DNA of 37,790 bases from Opitutaceae bacterium (GCA_016795545.1 JAEUGX010000028.1:1-37790); one strand, 5' to 3'; shown: positions 29,452 to 37,790, numbered from the stretch's first letter. Translations and numbers: made by a program. Notes: generated from the letters alone by a model not told the origin.

Positions 29452-29901
29452 ATGCCCACCACCTACGAGACCCTCCGCGCCGACATCGTCGCCGCCATGA
29501 AAGCCCGCGACACCGCGGCCGCCACGGCCCTGCGCACCATGGATGCCGCGATCCAGCGCGCAGCACTCGACGCCAACAAGCCGATCGACGAGGCGCTCGT
29601 GGTCGCGACCTTTCGCAAGGCCGTCAAGAACCTGGCTGACGCCCGCGCCGAATTTGAGAAGGGCGGCCGGGCCGACCTCGTCGCGGCCAACACGGCCGAG
29701 ATCGCCATCCTCGAAAAATACCTTCCCCGGGGATTGGACCCCGCGAAGCTCGAGGCGCTCCTCACCGAAGTCATCGCCGCCACCGGCGCCACCTCGAAGA
29801 AGGAAATGGGCAAGGTCATCGGTGCCCTCAAGCAGCGTCCCGAGGCGGGGCTGATCGACTTCGGCGCCGTCAGCAAGCTCATCCAGGCCCGCCTGCCCTG
29901 A
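29452..29901 (+). CDS. GatB/YqeY domain-containing protein
   Basis: A 149-residue all-helical protein of the YqeY family, related to the C-terminal tRNA-binding domain of amidotransferase subunit GatB. Typical features are the early AMKARD..ATALRTMDAAIQ, the central EIAILEKYLPRGL, and the end GKVIGALKQRPEAGLIDFGAVSKLIQARL. The family is widespread; a role in tRNA-dependent amidation is suspected but not proven. The start ATG at 29452 precedes the conserved first helix. It converges on the RlmI-like gene with an 84-base gap that shows no strong terminator. Confidence 0.92.
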   Translation: MPTTYETLRADIVAAMKARDTAAATALRTMDAAIQRAALDANKPIDEALVVATFRKAVKNLADARAEFEKGGRADLVAANTAEIAILEKYLPRGLDPAKLEALLTEVIAATGATSKKEMGKVIGALKQRPEAGLIDFGAVSKLIQARLP

Positions 29902-29985
29902 GCCGGTGTCCGGCCGCTGGACAAGCCTGAGTGAAGTATCGCATCCCCTGCATGAATCTCGGCAGAGGCCAGGATCGCGGCCGGC

Positions 29986-31155
29986 TTACTCCACCCGCAG
30001 GATGTAGCCCCGCAGGTATTCGCTTTCCGGCATCGTGATCAGGACGGGGTGATCCGCCGGCTGGTGACAAAATTCGAGCACATGGACGCGGCGCTTGGCG
30101 TCGGCGGCGGCCGAGGCCAGGATCTGCCTCAATTCGCCGTCCTGCATGTGGTGCGAGCACGTGTAGGTCGCCAGCACGCCGCCGGGAGCCAGCGCTTTCA
30201 TGGCCCGCAGATTGAGCTCCTTGTAGCCGCGCAGCGCGCCGGCCAGCGCGGACTTCGACTTGGCGAACGGCGGCGGGTCCAGGACGATCAGGTCCCACTC
30301 CCCCTCGCGTTCGCGGTTGGCCGTGAACCAGTCGAAGACATTCTCGGTCGCAAACTCGGCCTTGAGCCCGTTGCGCCCTGCGTTGCGGTTCGCCTGTTCG
30401 ACCGCATCGGCCGCGCTATCGAGCCCCAGCACCCTGGCGGCGCCGGCCTTGGCGCAGTGCAGCGCGAACGAGCCCTGGTTGCAAAAGGCGTCCAACACGC
30501 GACGTCCCGCCGCATGGGCGGCCACCCGCCCGTGCTGGAGCCGCTGATCGAGGTAGAATCCGGTCTTCTGTCCCGACTGGAGATCCAGCCAGTACTCGAT
30601 GCCATCGATCGCCGCCCAGCGCGGAGCCCAGGCGCTCCCGCTGCGCGTGTGCACCTCCAGCGGCAGCCCCTCGAGCCGGCGGATGGGAGCGTCGTTGCGG
30701 AAAATGATCTCCGCCGGCCGCGCCAACTCCTGCAGAACGTCGCCGACCAGGGTGGACCGCTGCTCCATCGCCAAAGTCTGGATCTGGACGACCAGGGTGT
30801 CGTCGAACTGATCCACGACCAGGCCCGGCAGGTCGTCCGACTCGGACCAGACCAGACGCTGGAACCCGCTTTCGCCCCCGGACGTCGCCCGGCGTCCCAG
30901 AGCCCGAGCCACCGCTGCGCGCAGGTAAGCCTCATCCAGGCTCACCCGATCCCGACTCAGCCGCCGCCAGACTATCTGTGAGCGGCTGTTGTAAATGCCG
31001 CTGCCGAGAAACCGCCCGCTCCGATCGCGACACTCCACCACGGAGCCATCCTGCCCCGCCGGCAGCAATTGTTCGCATTCATTGGCAAATACCCACGGGT
31101 GGCCTGCCAATACCCGGGCGTTGGCGTTCGGCTTGAGCTTCAGACTGACAGTCAT
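29986..31155 (-). CDS. RlmI-like class I SAM-dependent rRNA (cytosine) methyltransferase
   Basis: A 389-residue protein. An N-terminal PUA domain (about 1-70; ARVLAGHPWVFANE) binds RNA. A middle EEHEH-type subdomain (LPGLVVDQF at 109-117) and a Rossmann methyltransferase follow. The SAM loop is LDAFCNQGSFALH (221-233), and the catalytic-site motif is VLDPPPFAKS (291-300). TCSHHM near residue 334 provides the late cysteine seen in this family. RlmI makes m5C in 23S rRNA; the position modified here is inferred only. The length is normal. Confidence 0.9.
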   Translation of the reverse strand: MTVSLKLKPNANARVLAGHPWVFANECEQLLPAGQDGSVVECRDRSGRFLGSGIYNSRSQIVWRRLSRDRVSLDEAYLRAAVARALGRRATSGGESGFQRLVWSESDDLPGLVVDQFDDTLVVQIQTLAMEQRSTLVGDVLQELARPAEIIFRNDAPIRRLEGLPLEVHTRSGSAWAPRWAAIDGIEYWLDLQSGQKTGFYLDQRLQHGRVAAHAAGRRVLDAFCNQGSFALHCAKAGAARVLGLDSAADAVEQANRNAGRNGLKAEFATENVFDWFTANREREGEWDLIVLDPPPFAKSKSALAGALRGYKELNLRAMKALAPGGVLATYTCSHHMQDGELRQILASAAADAKRRVHVLEFCHQPADHPVLITMPESEYLRGYILRVE

Positions 31156-31199
31156 GCCCCGGACTCTCCCGGGGTTTGGCTTCGCTTAGAAGCCCTAAA

Positions 31200-31403
31200 T
31201 CAAGCCGCGAACTGCCGGCCCGCCGGCAGCGTCGCGTCGGAGTCGATCCGACCGGAGACGATCGAGAGCCCGCCGCGCGGGGCGCTGATCGGGTGGAAGC
31301 CGGTTTCGTCCTCATAACCTTCGGGCGCACGGGAAATCACGAGCATGACGGCACCGCAGCCAACGATTACCAGGACCAGGGCGATGAGAAGAAGAGTGAG
31401 CAT
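31200..31403 (-). CDS. Small membrane protein A (APEGYEDExGFH family)
   Basis: A 67-residue protein with one hydrophobic helix (about residues 2-23, LTLLLIALVLVIVGCGAVML) followed by SRAPEGYEDETGFHPI and a flexible polar tail. It is clearly related to the protein encoded at 31598-31807: both have a single helix followed at the same distance by APEGYEDExGFH. Both leaders also contain CAACACAyCCCC just before the start. No known family was recognised. The conserved motif immediately after the membrane suggests an interaction or processing site. Shortness limits confidence, but the paralogy is strong evidence that it is a real gene. Confidence 0.72.
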   Translation of the reverse strand: MLTLLLIALVLVIVGCGAVMLVISRAPEGYEDETGFHPISAPRGGLSIVSGRIDSDATLPAGRQFAA

Positions 31404-31473
31404 GGGGGGATGTGTTGCGCTGAGAATAGCGGACCACGCTTTTTCCGCCTATCCGGGATCGGACCTAAATCAG

Positions 31474-31492
31474 TCTACGGGTTTCCCGTAGA
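31474..31492. promoter_or_regulatory. 19-bp perfect palindrome, candidate operator
   Basis: TCTACGGG-TTT-CCCGTAGA is a perfect inverted repeat with 8-base arms and a 3-base centre. It lies about 71-89 bases upstream of the small membrane gene that starts at 31403. Such symmetry is typical of a dimeric repressor or response-regulator site. A related half (GAACCGTAGG at 31491-31500) resembles GGAACCATAGG at 31847-31857 ahead of the paralogous gene. Confidence 0.45.
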
Positions 31493-31597
31493 ACCGTAGG
31501 TCCGGGGGAACTGCGCAGTCCTTGCCCTTCAGCGACTCGTTCCCCACCCAACTTCAGCTAAAACACCAAGCCTTAATCCCTAAATTATCCAAATATA

Positions 31598-31807
31598 TTA
31601 CCGGTAATAACTTGCCGAATGCGCCACCGAAGGATGCATAGCCGGCCGCCGGGAGGTCGCCGCTCGTTTCACCGCGCGCTTCGGGCGGACATAATGAAAG
31701 CCCAATTCATCTTCATAGCCTTCAGGCGCTTGCGCAACGGCGATCACGAACACACAAAAGCCGGCAAGGATGAGGACGCCCGCGAGAGTGAGGAGGAGGG
31801 TGATCAT
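31598..31807 (-). CDS. Small membrane protein B (APEGYEDExGFH family)
   Basis: A 69-residue paralogue of the protein encoded at 31200-31403. One hydrophobic helix (about residues 2-24, ITLLLTLAGVLILAGFCVFVI) is followed by AQAPEGYEDELGFHYVRPKR and a basic, Ser-rich tail, giving an N-out or N-in single-pass membrane protein with a positively charged tail. The stop codon lies within the palindrome ATTACCGGTAAT at 31597-31608. The two genes are on the same strand, 194 bases apart, each with its own leader. Function is unknown. Confidence 0.72.
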   Translation of the reverse strand: MITLLLTLAGVLILAGFCVFVIAVAQAPEGYEDELGFHYVRPKRAVKRAATSRRPAMHPSVAHSASYYR

Positions 31808-32227
31808 GGCTTTGGGGTGTGTTGACGATAGCTACATACCTACTTTGGAACCATAGGGGTAAACGCCCAGCTGCGGGCATTTTATGGTTCATTGACAGAT
31901 TAACTAGATTCCCCAGGGCGACTTTCGGTTCCCGATTTCCGCATCTACGGAAAGACAGGGATCGCGAAACCGCCCATGCGGCACGGAGCAGACTTTTTTA
32001 TGCTGCATTCCGCGGGACCGCCGGAGGGTTGGTCGGAAACGCTGAAGGCATTCAGCGCTAAAGCCAATTGCTCGCAATAAATCGTCTGGCTTTGAGTCCG
32101 AATGCGTCCGTTTCCTAATCGCTTGCGCGCAGGACAACCGGGAATCTAGCAACCGGAACCGCGGCGACAGGATGCGATTCGGCCGGAACTGTCAAGGTCG
32201 CTTTGTACCTTGAGACCGTCTGGATAG
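31808..32227. other. Gene-poor intergenic stretch
   Basis: About 420 bases with no convincing coding frame on either strand, and more AT-rich than the surroundings. It must contain the promoter for the small membrane gene starting at 31807; the segment around 31823-31860 includes TAGGTATGTAGCTAT on the minus strand. A TTGACA at 31892 has no matching -10. A 7-bp hairpin (TCAAGGT/ACCTTGA) lies at 32192-32213. No RNA gene was recognised. Confidence 0.5.
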
Positions 32228-32347
32228 TTAGGCTGCGGGTTCGATGCGGAGGTGAAGCTCGTCCAAAAAAGGCTTCCCACCCAAGGTCCACCAACGTTTC
32301 CTGACCGGCTCCGCTCGTCCCTTCACCACCACTCCCCGCTTCTCCAG
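32228..32347 (-). pseudogene. Possible C-terminal remnant of a class III nucleotidyl cyclase
   Basis: On the minus strand this stretch reads LEKRGVVVKGRAEPVRKR followed by WWTLGGKPF and a stop. The pattern LEERG-x-x-VKG(K/R)-x-(E/G) then a short aromatic block ending near LGGK is typical of the end of adenylate/guanylate cyclase domains. Nothing upstream on this strand continues the domain, because the prfC coding sequence begins there. If real, it is a truncated tail left by a deletion or insertion. The match is short and read by eye, so this is tentative. Confidence 0.3.
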
Positions 32348-32348
32348 G

Positions 32349-33974
<1,626 letters not shown>

Positions 33975-33982
33975 GCCGCGCC

Positions 33983-34384
33983 ATGCGCCGCCCGCCCCAG
34001 CCCGCCGGCCGCAAGGTCCACCGCCACCAGTGGCTGTGGGAACCGCTGGAGCGGGACCCGACCTTCGTGCTGCGCTCCATGTTCGGCGCCAAGGCCGCTT
34101 ACCTCGACGGCCGGCTGATGCTTTGCTTCTGCGCCAGCGACGAGCCGTGGTGTGGCGTGCTCGTGTGCACCGAGCGCGACCGGCACCCGGCGCTGCAGGC
34201 GGAGTTCCCCTCGCTCGCCCCGCATGCCATCCTGCCGAAGTGGCTCTACCTGCCGGAAGCGGCCGACGATTTCGAATCGACGGCCTCGCGGCTGGTGGCG
34301 CTCGCACGCCGGCGGGACCCGCGCCTGGGCGTCACGCCCGCGGCCAACAAACGCCGCCGCTCCAAGCCGGACTCCCGGAAATAG
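33983..34384 (+). CDS. TfoX/Sxy N-terminal-like small protein
   Basis: A 133-residue protein that starts 8 bases after prfC. Residues about 27-50 read FVLRSMFGAKAAYLDGRLML, similar to the MFGG-x-x-x-YxDG block of TfoX/Sxy N-terminal-like or YjbR-like small proteins. KWLYLPEAADDFESTASRLV later fits the helical end of that fold. The C-terminal 20 residues are Arg/Lys-rich and probably disordered. TfoX itself controls competence, but single-domain relatives are uncharacterised, so no such role is claimed. Close spacing suggests co-transcription with prfC. Confidence 0.65.
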   Translation: MRRPPQPAGRKVHRHQWLWEPLERDPTFVLRSMFGAKAAYLDGRLMLCFCASDEPWCGVLVCTERDRHPALQAEFPSLAPHAILPKWLYLPEAADDFESTASRLVALARRRDPRLGVTPAANKRRRSKPDSRK

Positions 34385-34408
34385 ACCCCGGCTCCCCGGA
34401 GCGATTGC

Positions 34409-35338
34409 TCAAGGCTCCAGCGTCGCGGCAGGACGACTGCCCGCGTCGTCGCGGCCGGCCGGCTCCAGCCGTCGCGGCGGCGGGGGCGACGGCGGCGGTC
34501 GCGATCCGCCGTCCGGACGCCGGTCACGCCCCGTCGGCGGCGAATAGGATCCGCCGCGATCGGTCCGCGGCCCGCGAGGTTCGGAGCCATCCCCGCGCGG
34601 ACGATAGTCGGTGCGGTCCGGACGGCCTTCTTTCCGCGGACCGTCGTCGCGCCAACGGTCCGTCGGCGAGCGGTCCGTCGGGGCAGTCCCGTCCGGACGA
34701 CGGTCAGTGCGGTCCGGACGGCCCCGCCAGCGGCCATCGTGCTCGCCGGGCTTTCCTGGATTCCACCCGGTCGGCGATCCGTGGGGTCGGCCGTCAGGGT
34801 TCCGCGGCCGGTTCGGGTCGGTCGGCTTGTCCGGATCCCGCGGCTTGTCGCCATCCCGCGGTTTCGGCCAATACCGCGGTGGATTCGGCAGGGGCACGGA
34901 GTAATAATCCCGGTAGCGATAATTGTAGGGGTCATAGTATCCGTAGCCGTAACCATAGTCGTACGGATAGTAATGGTAGTTGGCCGACGTCACCGGATAC
35001 GCGGCGATCAGGTCGTAGGACGGCGCGGCGCGGCCGACGAGACTGACGACCACCCACTCCTCCGGGGCTCCCGCTGCGGCCGCCGGGTAAGTCAGCTTCA
35101 CCACGTATTCACCCTCGTTGGGCATGCCCTTCTCCGCGAGGTACCCCACCGCGAGCCGACGAAATTCGGCCAGCTGTTCCGCGGAGAATTCCCGCTCGTC
35201 CGAACTCTCCAGCACGGTGATCGTGTAGGAGGCCGCGACGGCACCGGCGGGGCGCGGCCGCGTTTGGCAGCCGGCCAAGGCCAGGATTGCTCCCAGCAAA
35301 GCGACGGCGACGAGGATCCGGCCGGCGTTCGTATTCAT
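34409..35338 (-). CDS. Lipoprotein with tyrosine-rich tract and disordered Arg/Asp/Pro tail
   Basis: A 309-residue envelope lipoprotein. The signal peptide ends in the lipobox LAGC with C24. Residues about 36-118 form a small alpha/beta domain (SYTITVLESSDEREF, then LTYPAAAAG and WVVVSLVGRA). Residues 121-146 are an extreme Tyr-rich tract (YHYYPYDYGYGYGYYDPYNY and so on). The rest, about residues 150-309, is a low-complexity tail dominated by Arg, Asp, Pro and Gly (DKPRDPDKP, PDRTDRRPDG, TDRSPTDRW). The tail is encoded by imperfect GGTCCG-type DNA repeats. A surface-exposed adhesive or cell-wall-associated role is possible but not shown. It converges on the TfoX-like gene. Confidence 0.78.
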   Translation of the reverse strand: MNTNAGRILVAVALLGAILALAGCQTRPRPAGAVAASYTITVLESSDEREFSAEQLAEFRRLAVGYLAEKGMPNEGEYVVKLTYPAAAAGAPEEWVVVSLVGRAAPSYDLIAAYPVTSANYHYYPYDYGYGYGYYDPYNYRYRDYYSVPLPNPPRYWPKPRDGDKPRDPDKPTDPNRPRNPDGRPHGSPTGWNPGKPGEHDGRWRGRPDRTDRRPDGTAPTDRSPTDRWRDDGPRKEGRPDRTDYRPRGDGSEPRGPRTDRGGSYSPPTGRDRRPDGGSRPPPSPPPPRRLEPAGRDDAGSRPAATLEP

Positions 35339-35617
35339 GAGAGGTAACCGCGGGGTGAGAGGATAACGGCGACGCCGGGAAGGTATGTTCGACGAGATAC
35401 ATTCGCAAGCAGATCCCTCGGCGCCGCTCGGCGCACGCGGGACCGCGCTTCGCGGGCAGCCTCCCTGCGGTCGCGCATCAGGGTGCGCGCTTAGATCATT
35501 TGAAATAAGCAGGCGCGATTAGGACACTGCTTCACATCGATCGCGCTTTTCAATTCGTCACGAGGCGCTCTAAGTTCTCCGTTCCAACCTCCCCTCAACG
35601 CCAACCAAACGATATCC

Positions 35618-37150
35618 ATGCTGCCAACCGTCACTCGTCATCGCTTGAGTCCGCTCCTGGGAGTCGCCGCCGCCGTGCTTGCGTTCGTCTCCTCGGCGGC
35701 AGGCGCAGAGCGCCTCAACCTCGGAAATAAACGCCAGCTCTTCGTCGATTCCCACCTGCTGGCCGAGAAAAAGAACGTCGAGCTCGTGCTCCACCAGCCG
35801 GTCCCGCGCGAGATCGTGCTCACGGTGGACAAGCCCTGGGAAGACAATGTGATGACCTACGTCTCGGTCATGAAGGACGGCAATCGCTTCCTGATGTACT
35901 ACCGCGGCACCGGAGCCGACGAGAAGTACGCCAAGGATGCGCCCGCCGGGATGTCCACCGGCAACTGGACCTACACGGCGGTCGCGGAGAGCACGGACGG
36001 CATCAAGTGGACCAAGCCGGTGCTGAACCTGGTGGAATTCAAGGGATCCAAAGCGAACAACCTGATCTGGCCGACCGACGCCAACAAGCCGTGGCGCGAC
36101 AAGAACTACCCGGGCACCGACATCTTCCCGTTCCGCGACGAGAACCCCAATGTCGCGCCGGACCAGCGGTTCAAGGCCCTGGCCAACATCGGCGAGTACG
36201 AGCTGGCGGCCCTGGTGTCGCCTGACGGCTTCCGCTGGAAGCCGCTCCGCGAAAAGCCCGTCATTTCCTTCCCCAGCCCGAATCCCATGATGGATCCGCC
36301 GAGCGTCACCTTCTGGGACCCGAACACGCGCCAGTATGTCGGCTACCTGCGTCACTGGATCAACTACCGCATCCGCGGCTTCCGCCGGGTCACGTCGCCG
36401 GACTACGTGAACTGGTCCGAGCCGCAGGTGGTCAACTACCTGAACGGCGAGGTCGAGCAGCTCTACACCAGCATGGCGATCGCCTACGACCGCGCGCCCG
36501 ACACCTACCTCTTCTTCTCGAAGCGCTTCGCGCGGTGGAAGAAGAAGCAGCCGAGCACGGGCGTGTCGGAGATCGTCTTCCTGAGCAGCCGCGACGGCCT
36601 GAACTTCGACCGGACCTTCATGGAGCCGTTCCTGCCGCCGGGCCTCGACAAGAACAACTGGCATCCGCGCGGCGTCATGATGGGCCGTGGCATCCTCGAG
36701 ACTTCGCCCACCGAGCTCTCGCTCTATTACATCGAGAACTACGGCCTGCCGTCCGTGCGCGTCCGCCGCGCCACGCTCCGGCCGGACGGCTTCGTCTCGG
36801 TCCACGCACCGTGGGCCGGCGGCGAGTTCACCACGCCGCCCTTCGTCTACGACGGCAGCGAGCTCGAGCTGAACTTCGCGACTTCCGCCGCCGGCTCGAT
36901 CAGGGTCGAGATTCAGGACGAGAACGGCCAGGCCATCCCGGGCTTCCGCATCGAGGACTGCGACGAGATCTTCGGCGACGAGCTCGACCGCACCGTCACC
37001 TGGGCCCGTTCCCACGACATGATGCTCAACGAGAAGAACGAGGAGATCCCCTACCCGCCGGGCAACTTCGGCCGCCCGCTAGCGGGCAAGACGATCCGGC
37101 TGCGCTTCGTCATGAAGGCCGCCGAGCTCTATTCGTTCCGAATCAAGTAA
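35618..37150 (+). CDS. Secreted glycosidase-like propeller protein, unknown specificity
   Basis: A 510-residue protein with a signal peptide (residues 1-30, cleavage near SAAGA). It opens with GNKRQLFVDSHLLAEKK, a start common in secreted hypothetical proteins of planctomycetes and verrucomicrobia. The body contains blades resembling GH32/GH43/GH130-type five-bladed folds: VMKDGNRFLMYYRG, AVAESTDGIKWTKPVLNLVEF, AALVSPDGFRWKPL and TSPDYVNWSEPQVV. The C-terminal 130 residues form a beta sandwich (SIRVEIQDENGQAIPGFRIEDCDEI). Catalytic acids were not assigned. It stands alone, with a strong terminator 15 bases after its stop; 279 bases lie upstream. Confidence 0.78.
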   Translation: MLPTVTRHRLSPLLGVAAAVLAFVSSAAGAERLNLGNKRQLFVDSHLLAEKKNVELVLHQPVPREIVLTVDKPWEDNVMTYVSVMKDGNRFLMYYRGTGADEKYAKDAPAGMSTGNWTYTAVAESTDGIKWTKPVLNLVEFKGSKANNLIWPTDANKPWRDKNYPGTDIFPFRDENPNVAPDQRFKALANIGEYELAALVSPDGFRWKPLREKPVISFPSPNPMMDPPSVTFWDPNTRQYVGYLRHWINYRIRGFRRVTSPDYVNWSEPQVVNYLNGEVEQLYTSMAIAYDRAPDTYLFFSKRFARWKKKQPSTGVSEIVFLSSRDGLNFDRTFMEPFLPPGLDKNNWHPRGVMMGRGILETSPTELSLYYIENYGLPSVRVRRATLRPDGFVSVHAPWAGGEFTTPPFVYDGSELELNFATSAAGSIRVEIQDENGQAIPGFRIEDCDEIFGDELDRTVTWARSHDMMLNEKNEEIPYPPGNFGRPLAGKTIRLRFVMKAAELYSFRIK

Positions 37151-37164
37151 CCGCATCCTATCCC

Positions 37165-37199
37165 GCGGCCCGCCTCCTCGGGGGCGGGCCGCTTTTTTT
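37165..37199 (+). terminator. Intrinsic terminator of the propeller gene
   Basis: A perfect 10-bp stem, GCGGCCCGCC (37165-37174) with GGCGGGCCGC (37183-37192), 8-base loop, followed by seven T residues (37193-37199). It begins 14 bases after the stop codon at 37150 and is the clearest terminator in the window. Confidence 0.93.
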
Positions 37200-37235
37200 G
37201 CCCCGGCCGCAAGACCCGGCGGAGCGATTGGGTTC

Positions 37236-37273
37236 AAGGGGAAGGGATGGGCTTGCCCTAAATTCTCGGACAG
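37236..37273 (+). repeat. Left terminal inverted repeat of a decayed IS element
   Basis: This 38-base stretch matches the reverse complement of 37556-37593 at 33 positions; the inner 26 bases (37248-37273, beginning TGGGCTTGCCC) differ at only one base. It marks the left end of the element whose transposase tail lies at 37401-37540. Confidence 0.85.
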
Positions 37274-37400
37274 AGGGTCGGGCTCCCGCCCGCTGGATGC
37301 CGGCGTCGTAACCGTCACCACTCCGACGACTCCACGCAGAGTCGTCACCATTACGACCCCGGCTACGAGGCACCAGGTCGGCACTTACATTGGGGTAACG

Positions 37401-37540
37401 GTCTATCACCGCCGCTCGCCACCCGCGTCGAGGCGAAGGCGGCGTTCTTCGACTACATCGAGAGCTTCTACAACCGCACCAGGTTGCACTCCAGTCTTGG
37501 CCATGTCAGCCCCATCAACTTTGAATCCCAACTGAACTAA
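37401..37540 (+). pseudogene. IS3-family transposase (OrfB) C-terminal fragment, frameshifted
   Basis: Codons 37418-37540 encode 40 residues, ATRVEAKAAFFDYIESFYNR then TRLHSSLGHVSPINFESQLN, ending in TAA. This is the characteristic end of the rve/DDE integrase of IS3-group elements. Just upstream VYHRR is read in a different frame (37401-37415). Restoring one base at 37416-37417 would give VYHRRYATR, the usual sequence, so a one-base deletion is likely. The catalytic DDE residues are missing altogether. Confidence 0.88.
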
Positions 37541-37555
37541 ATCTCCCCGGAATCA

Positions 37556-37593
37556 CTGTCCGAGGATTTAGGGCAAGCCCAACCTGACCCCTT
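37556..37593 (-). repeat. Right terminal inverted repeat of the decayed IS element
   Basis: Inverted partner of 37236-37273. It begins 15 bases after the transposase stop codon, the usual distance for the right end of an IS3-type element. Confidence 0.85.
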
Positions 37594-37646
37594 ATTCCGA
37601 CCTAACTTATTTTACCCGACCCGCTGTCTAACGGTTGGGGACCAGC

Positions 37647-37790
37647 TCACATCGCCACTAGCCGATTTTCAGCGTCCCACGTATATGTCCACCGCGCGTC
37701 AGCCAGCAGGTTGCCATCGGCGTCGTAACTGAATACCTCCGGAGTTTCAGGTACGAACGCACTGCGAGTGATTTCAGTCACTGCATCCTC
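37647..37790 (-). CDS. RHS/YD-repeat protein, C-terminal fragment, cut by window end
   Basis: The frame is open to the window edge, so the N-terminal part is outside; 47 residues and a stop are seen. YDADGNLLADARWTYTWDAENRLVAM is a clear YD repeat, as in RHS-type surface or toxin proteins. A TGA follows directly after AENRLVAM, where such proteins normally continue through further repeats and the core end. The gene therefore looks truncated, with the IS remnant lying 53 bases beyond the stop. It may be a broken 3' end rather than a functional gene. Confidence 0.75.
   Translation of the reverse strand, partial: EDAVTEITRSAFVPETPEVFSYDADGNLLADARWTYTWDAENRLVAM

Larger units (their letters stand above)
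37236..37593. mobile_element. Internally deleted IS3-type insertion sequence
   Basis: About 358 bases bounded by matching inverted ends. Inside is only the C-terminal end of an IS3-family OrfB transposase, far too little for activity, so it is a remnant or MITE-like derivative. Between the left end and the transposase piece (about 37274-37400) lies sequence with internal symmetry (GTCGTAACCGTCACCACTC against GAGTCGTCACCATTACGAC) that is not recognisable as transposase. No target-site duplication was seen. Confidence 0.72.

Noticed and set aside
31892..31897. TTGACA as a -35 box
   Set aside because: No acceptable -10 element 16-18 bases downstream and no gene in a fitting position.
31819..32152. 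Short open frames in the gap upstream of prfC
   Set aside because: Both strands are open here over short stretches, but the translations have no hydrophobic, motif or paralogy support.
32192..32213. TCAAGGT/ACCTTGA hairpin as a terminator
   Set aside because: Seven-base stem without a T run on either strand; recorded only within the intergenic description.
34500..34800. Repeated GGTCCG-like units as a CRISPR or iteron array
   Set aside because: Units are irregular and are explained by the repetitive Arg/Asp/Pro coding tail of the lipoprotein.
37274..37400. Small coding frames inside the IS remnant
   Set aside because: Translations on either strand are Val/Thr- or Arg-rich without recognisable motifs; the internal DNA symmetry explains their look.

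Overview
The window is a high-GC, densely packed chromosomal segment. It most resembles a verrucomicrobial genome of the Opitutaceae type. That placement is an inference from its content: a sulfatase next to a GntR/LacI hybrid regulator, a Tat-exported propeller protein, a PVC-style SpoIVB-S55 protein, short poorly conserved leaders and an RHS fragment. No rRNA or long marker is present to prove it.

Layout. 1-1389: the 3' part of a MetE-core-like methyltransferase, then a HAD hydrolase. 1396-6582: a likely sulfated-glycan locus with a GntR/LacI-type regulator (minus), a divergent sulfatase, a Tat-exported sialidase-like propeller and an overlapping unknown partner. 6615-6690: tRNA-Ala(GGC), minus. 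6847-8851: exbB-exbD-tonB, minus. 8995-10656: tmk and holB. 10653-16612: an alpha/beta hydrolase, mutS, and a minus-strand run maf - TonB-like - RluA-type pseudouridine synthase. 16709-20335: nadE, a small membrane ORF, a GxxExxY gene framed by inverted repeats, and hemL. 20386-24451: an S55-type protein and a secreted propeller protein. 24551-29901: xerC and mazG (minus), then trpC, rsmA, a secreted unknown, a GreA/GreB-like factor and a YqeY-like protein. 29986-31155: an RlmI-like methyltransferase (minus). 31200-31807: two related small membrane proteins (minus). 32349-34384: prfC and a TfoX-like protein. 34409-35338: a Tyr-rich lipoprotein (minus). 35618-37150: a secreted propeller-like hydrolase candidate with a strong terminator. 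37236-37790: a decayed IS element and the 3' end of an RHS gene.

Most genes are housekeeping (DNA repair and replication, tRNA, NAD, haem, tryptophan, ribosome maturation, translation termination). The less ordinary parts are:
(1) a compact cassette at 18609-19054, in which a PD-(D/E)XK-like GxxExxY gene is bounded by 28-bp inverted arms, each built of three heptamers at 10-bp spacing, inserted just before hemL;
(2) a pair of paralogous membrane microproteins sharing APEGYEDExGFH, with a 19-bp palindrome upstream of one;
(3) an IS/RHS scar at the right edge;
(4) a possible nucleotidyl-cyclase tail abutting the prfC start.
No CRISPR array, prophage or complete transposon was seen.
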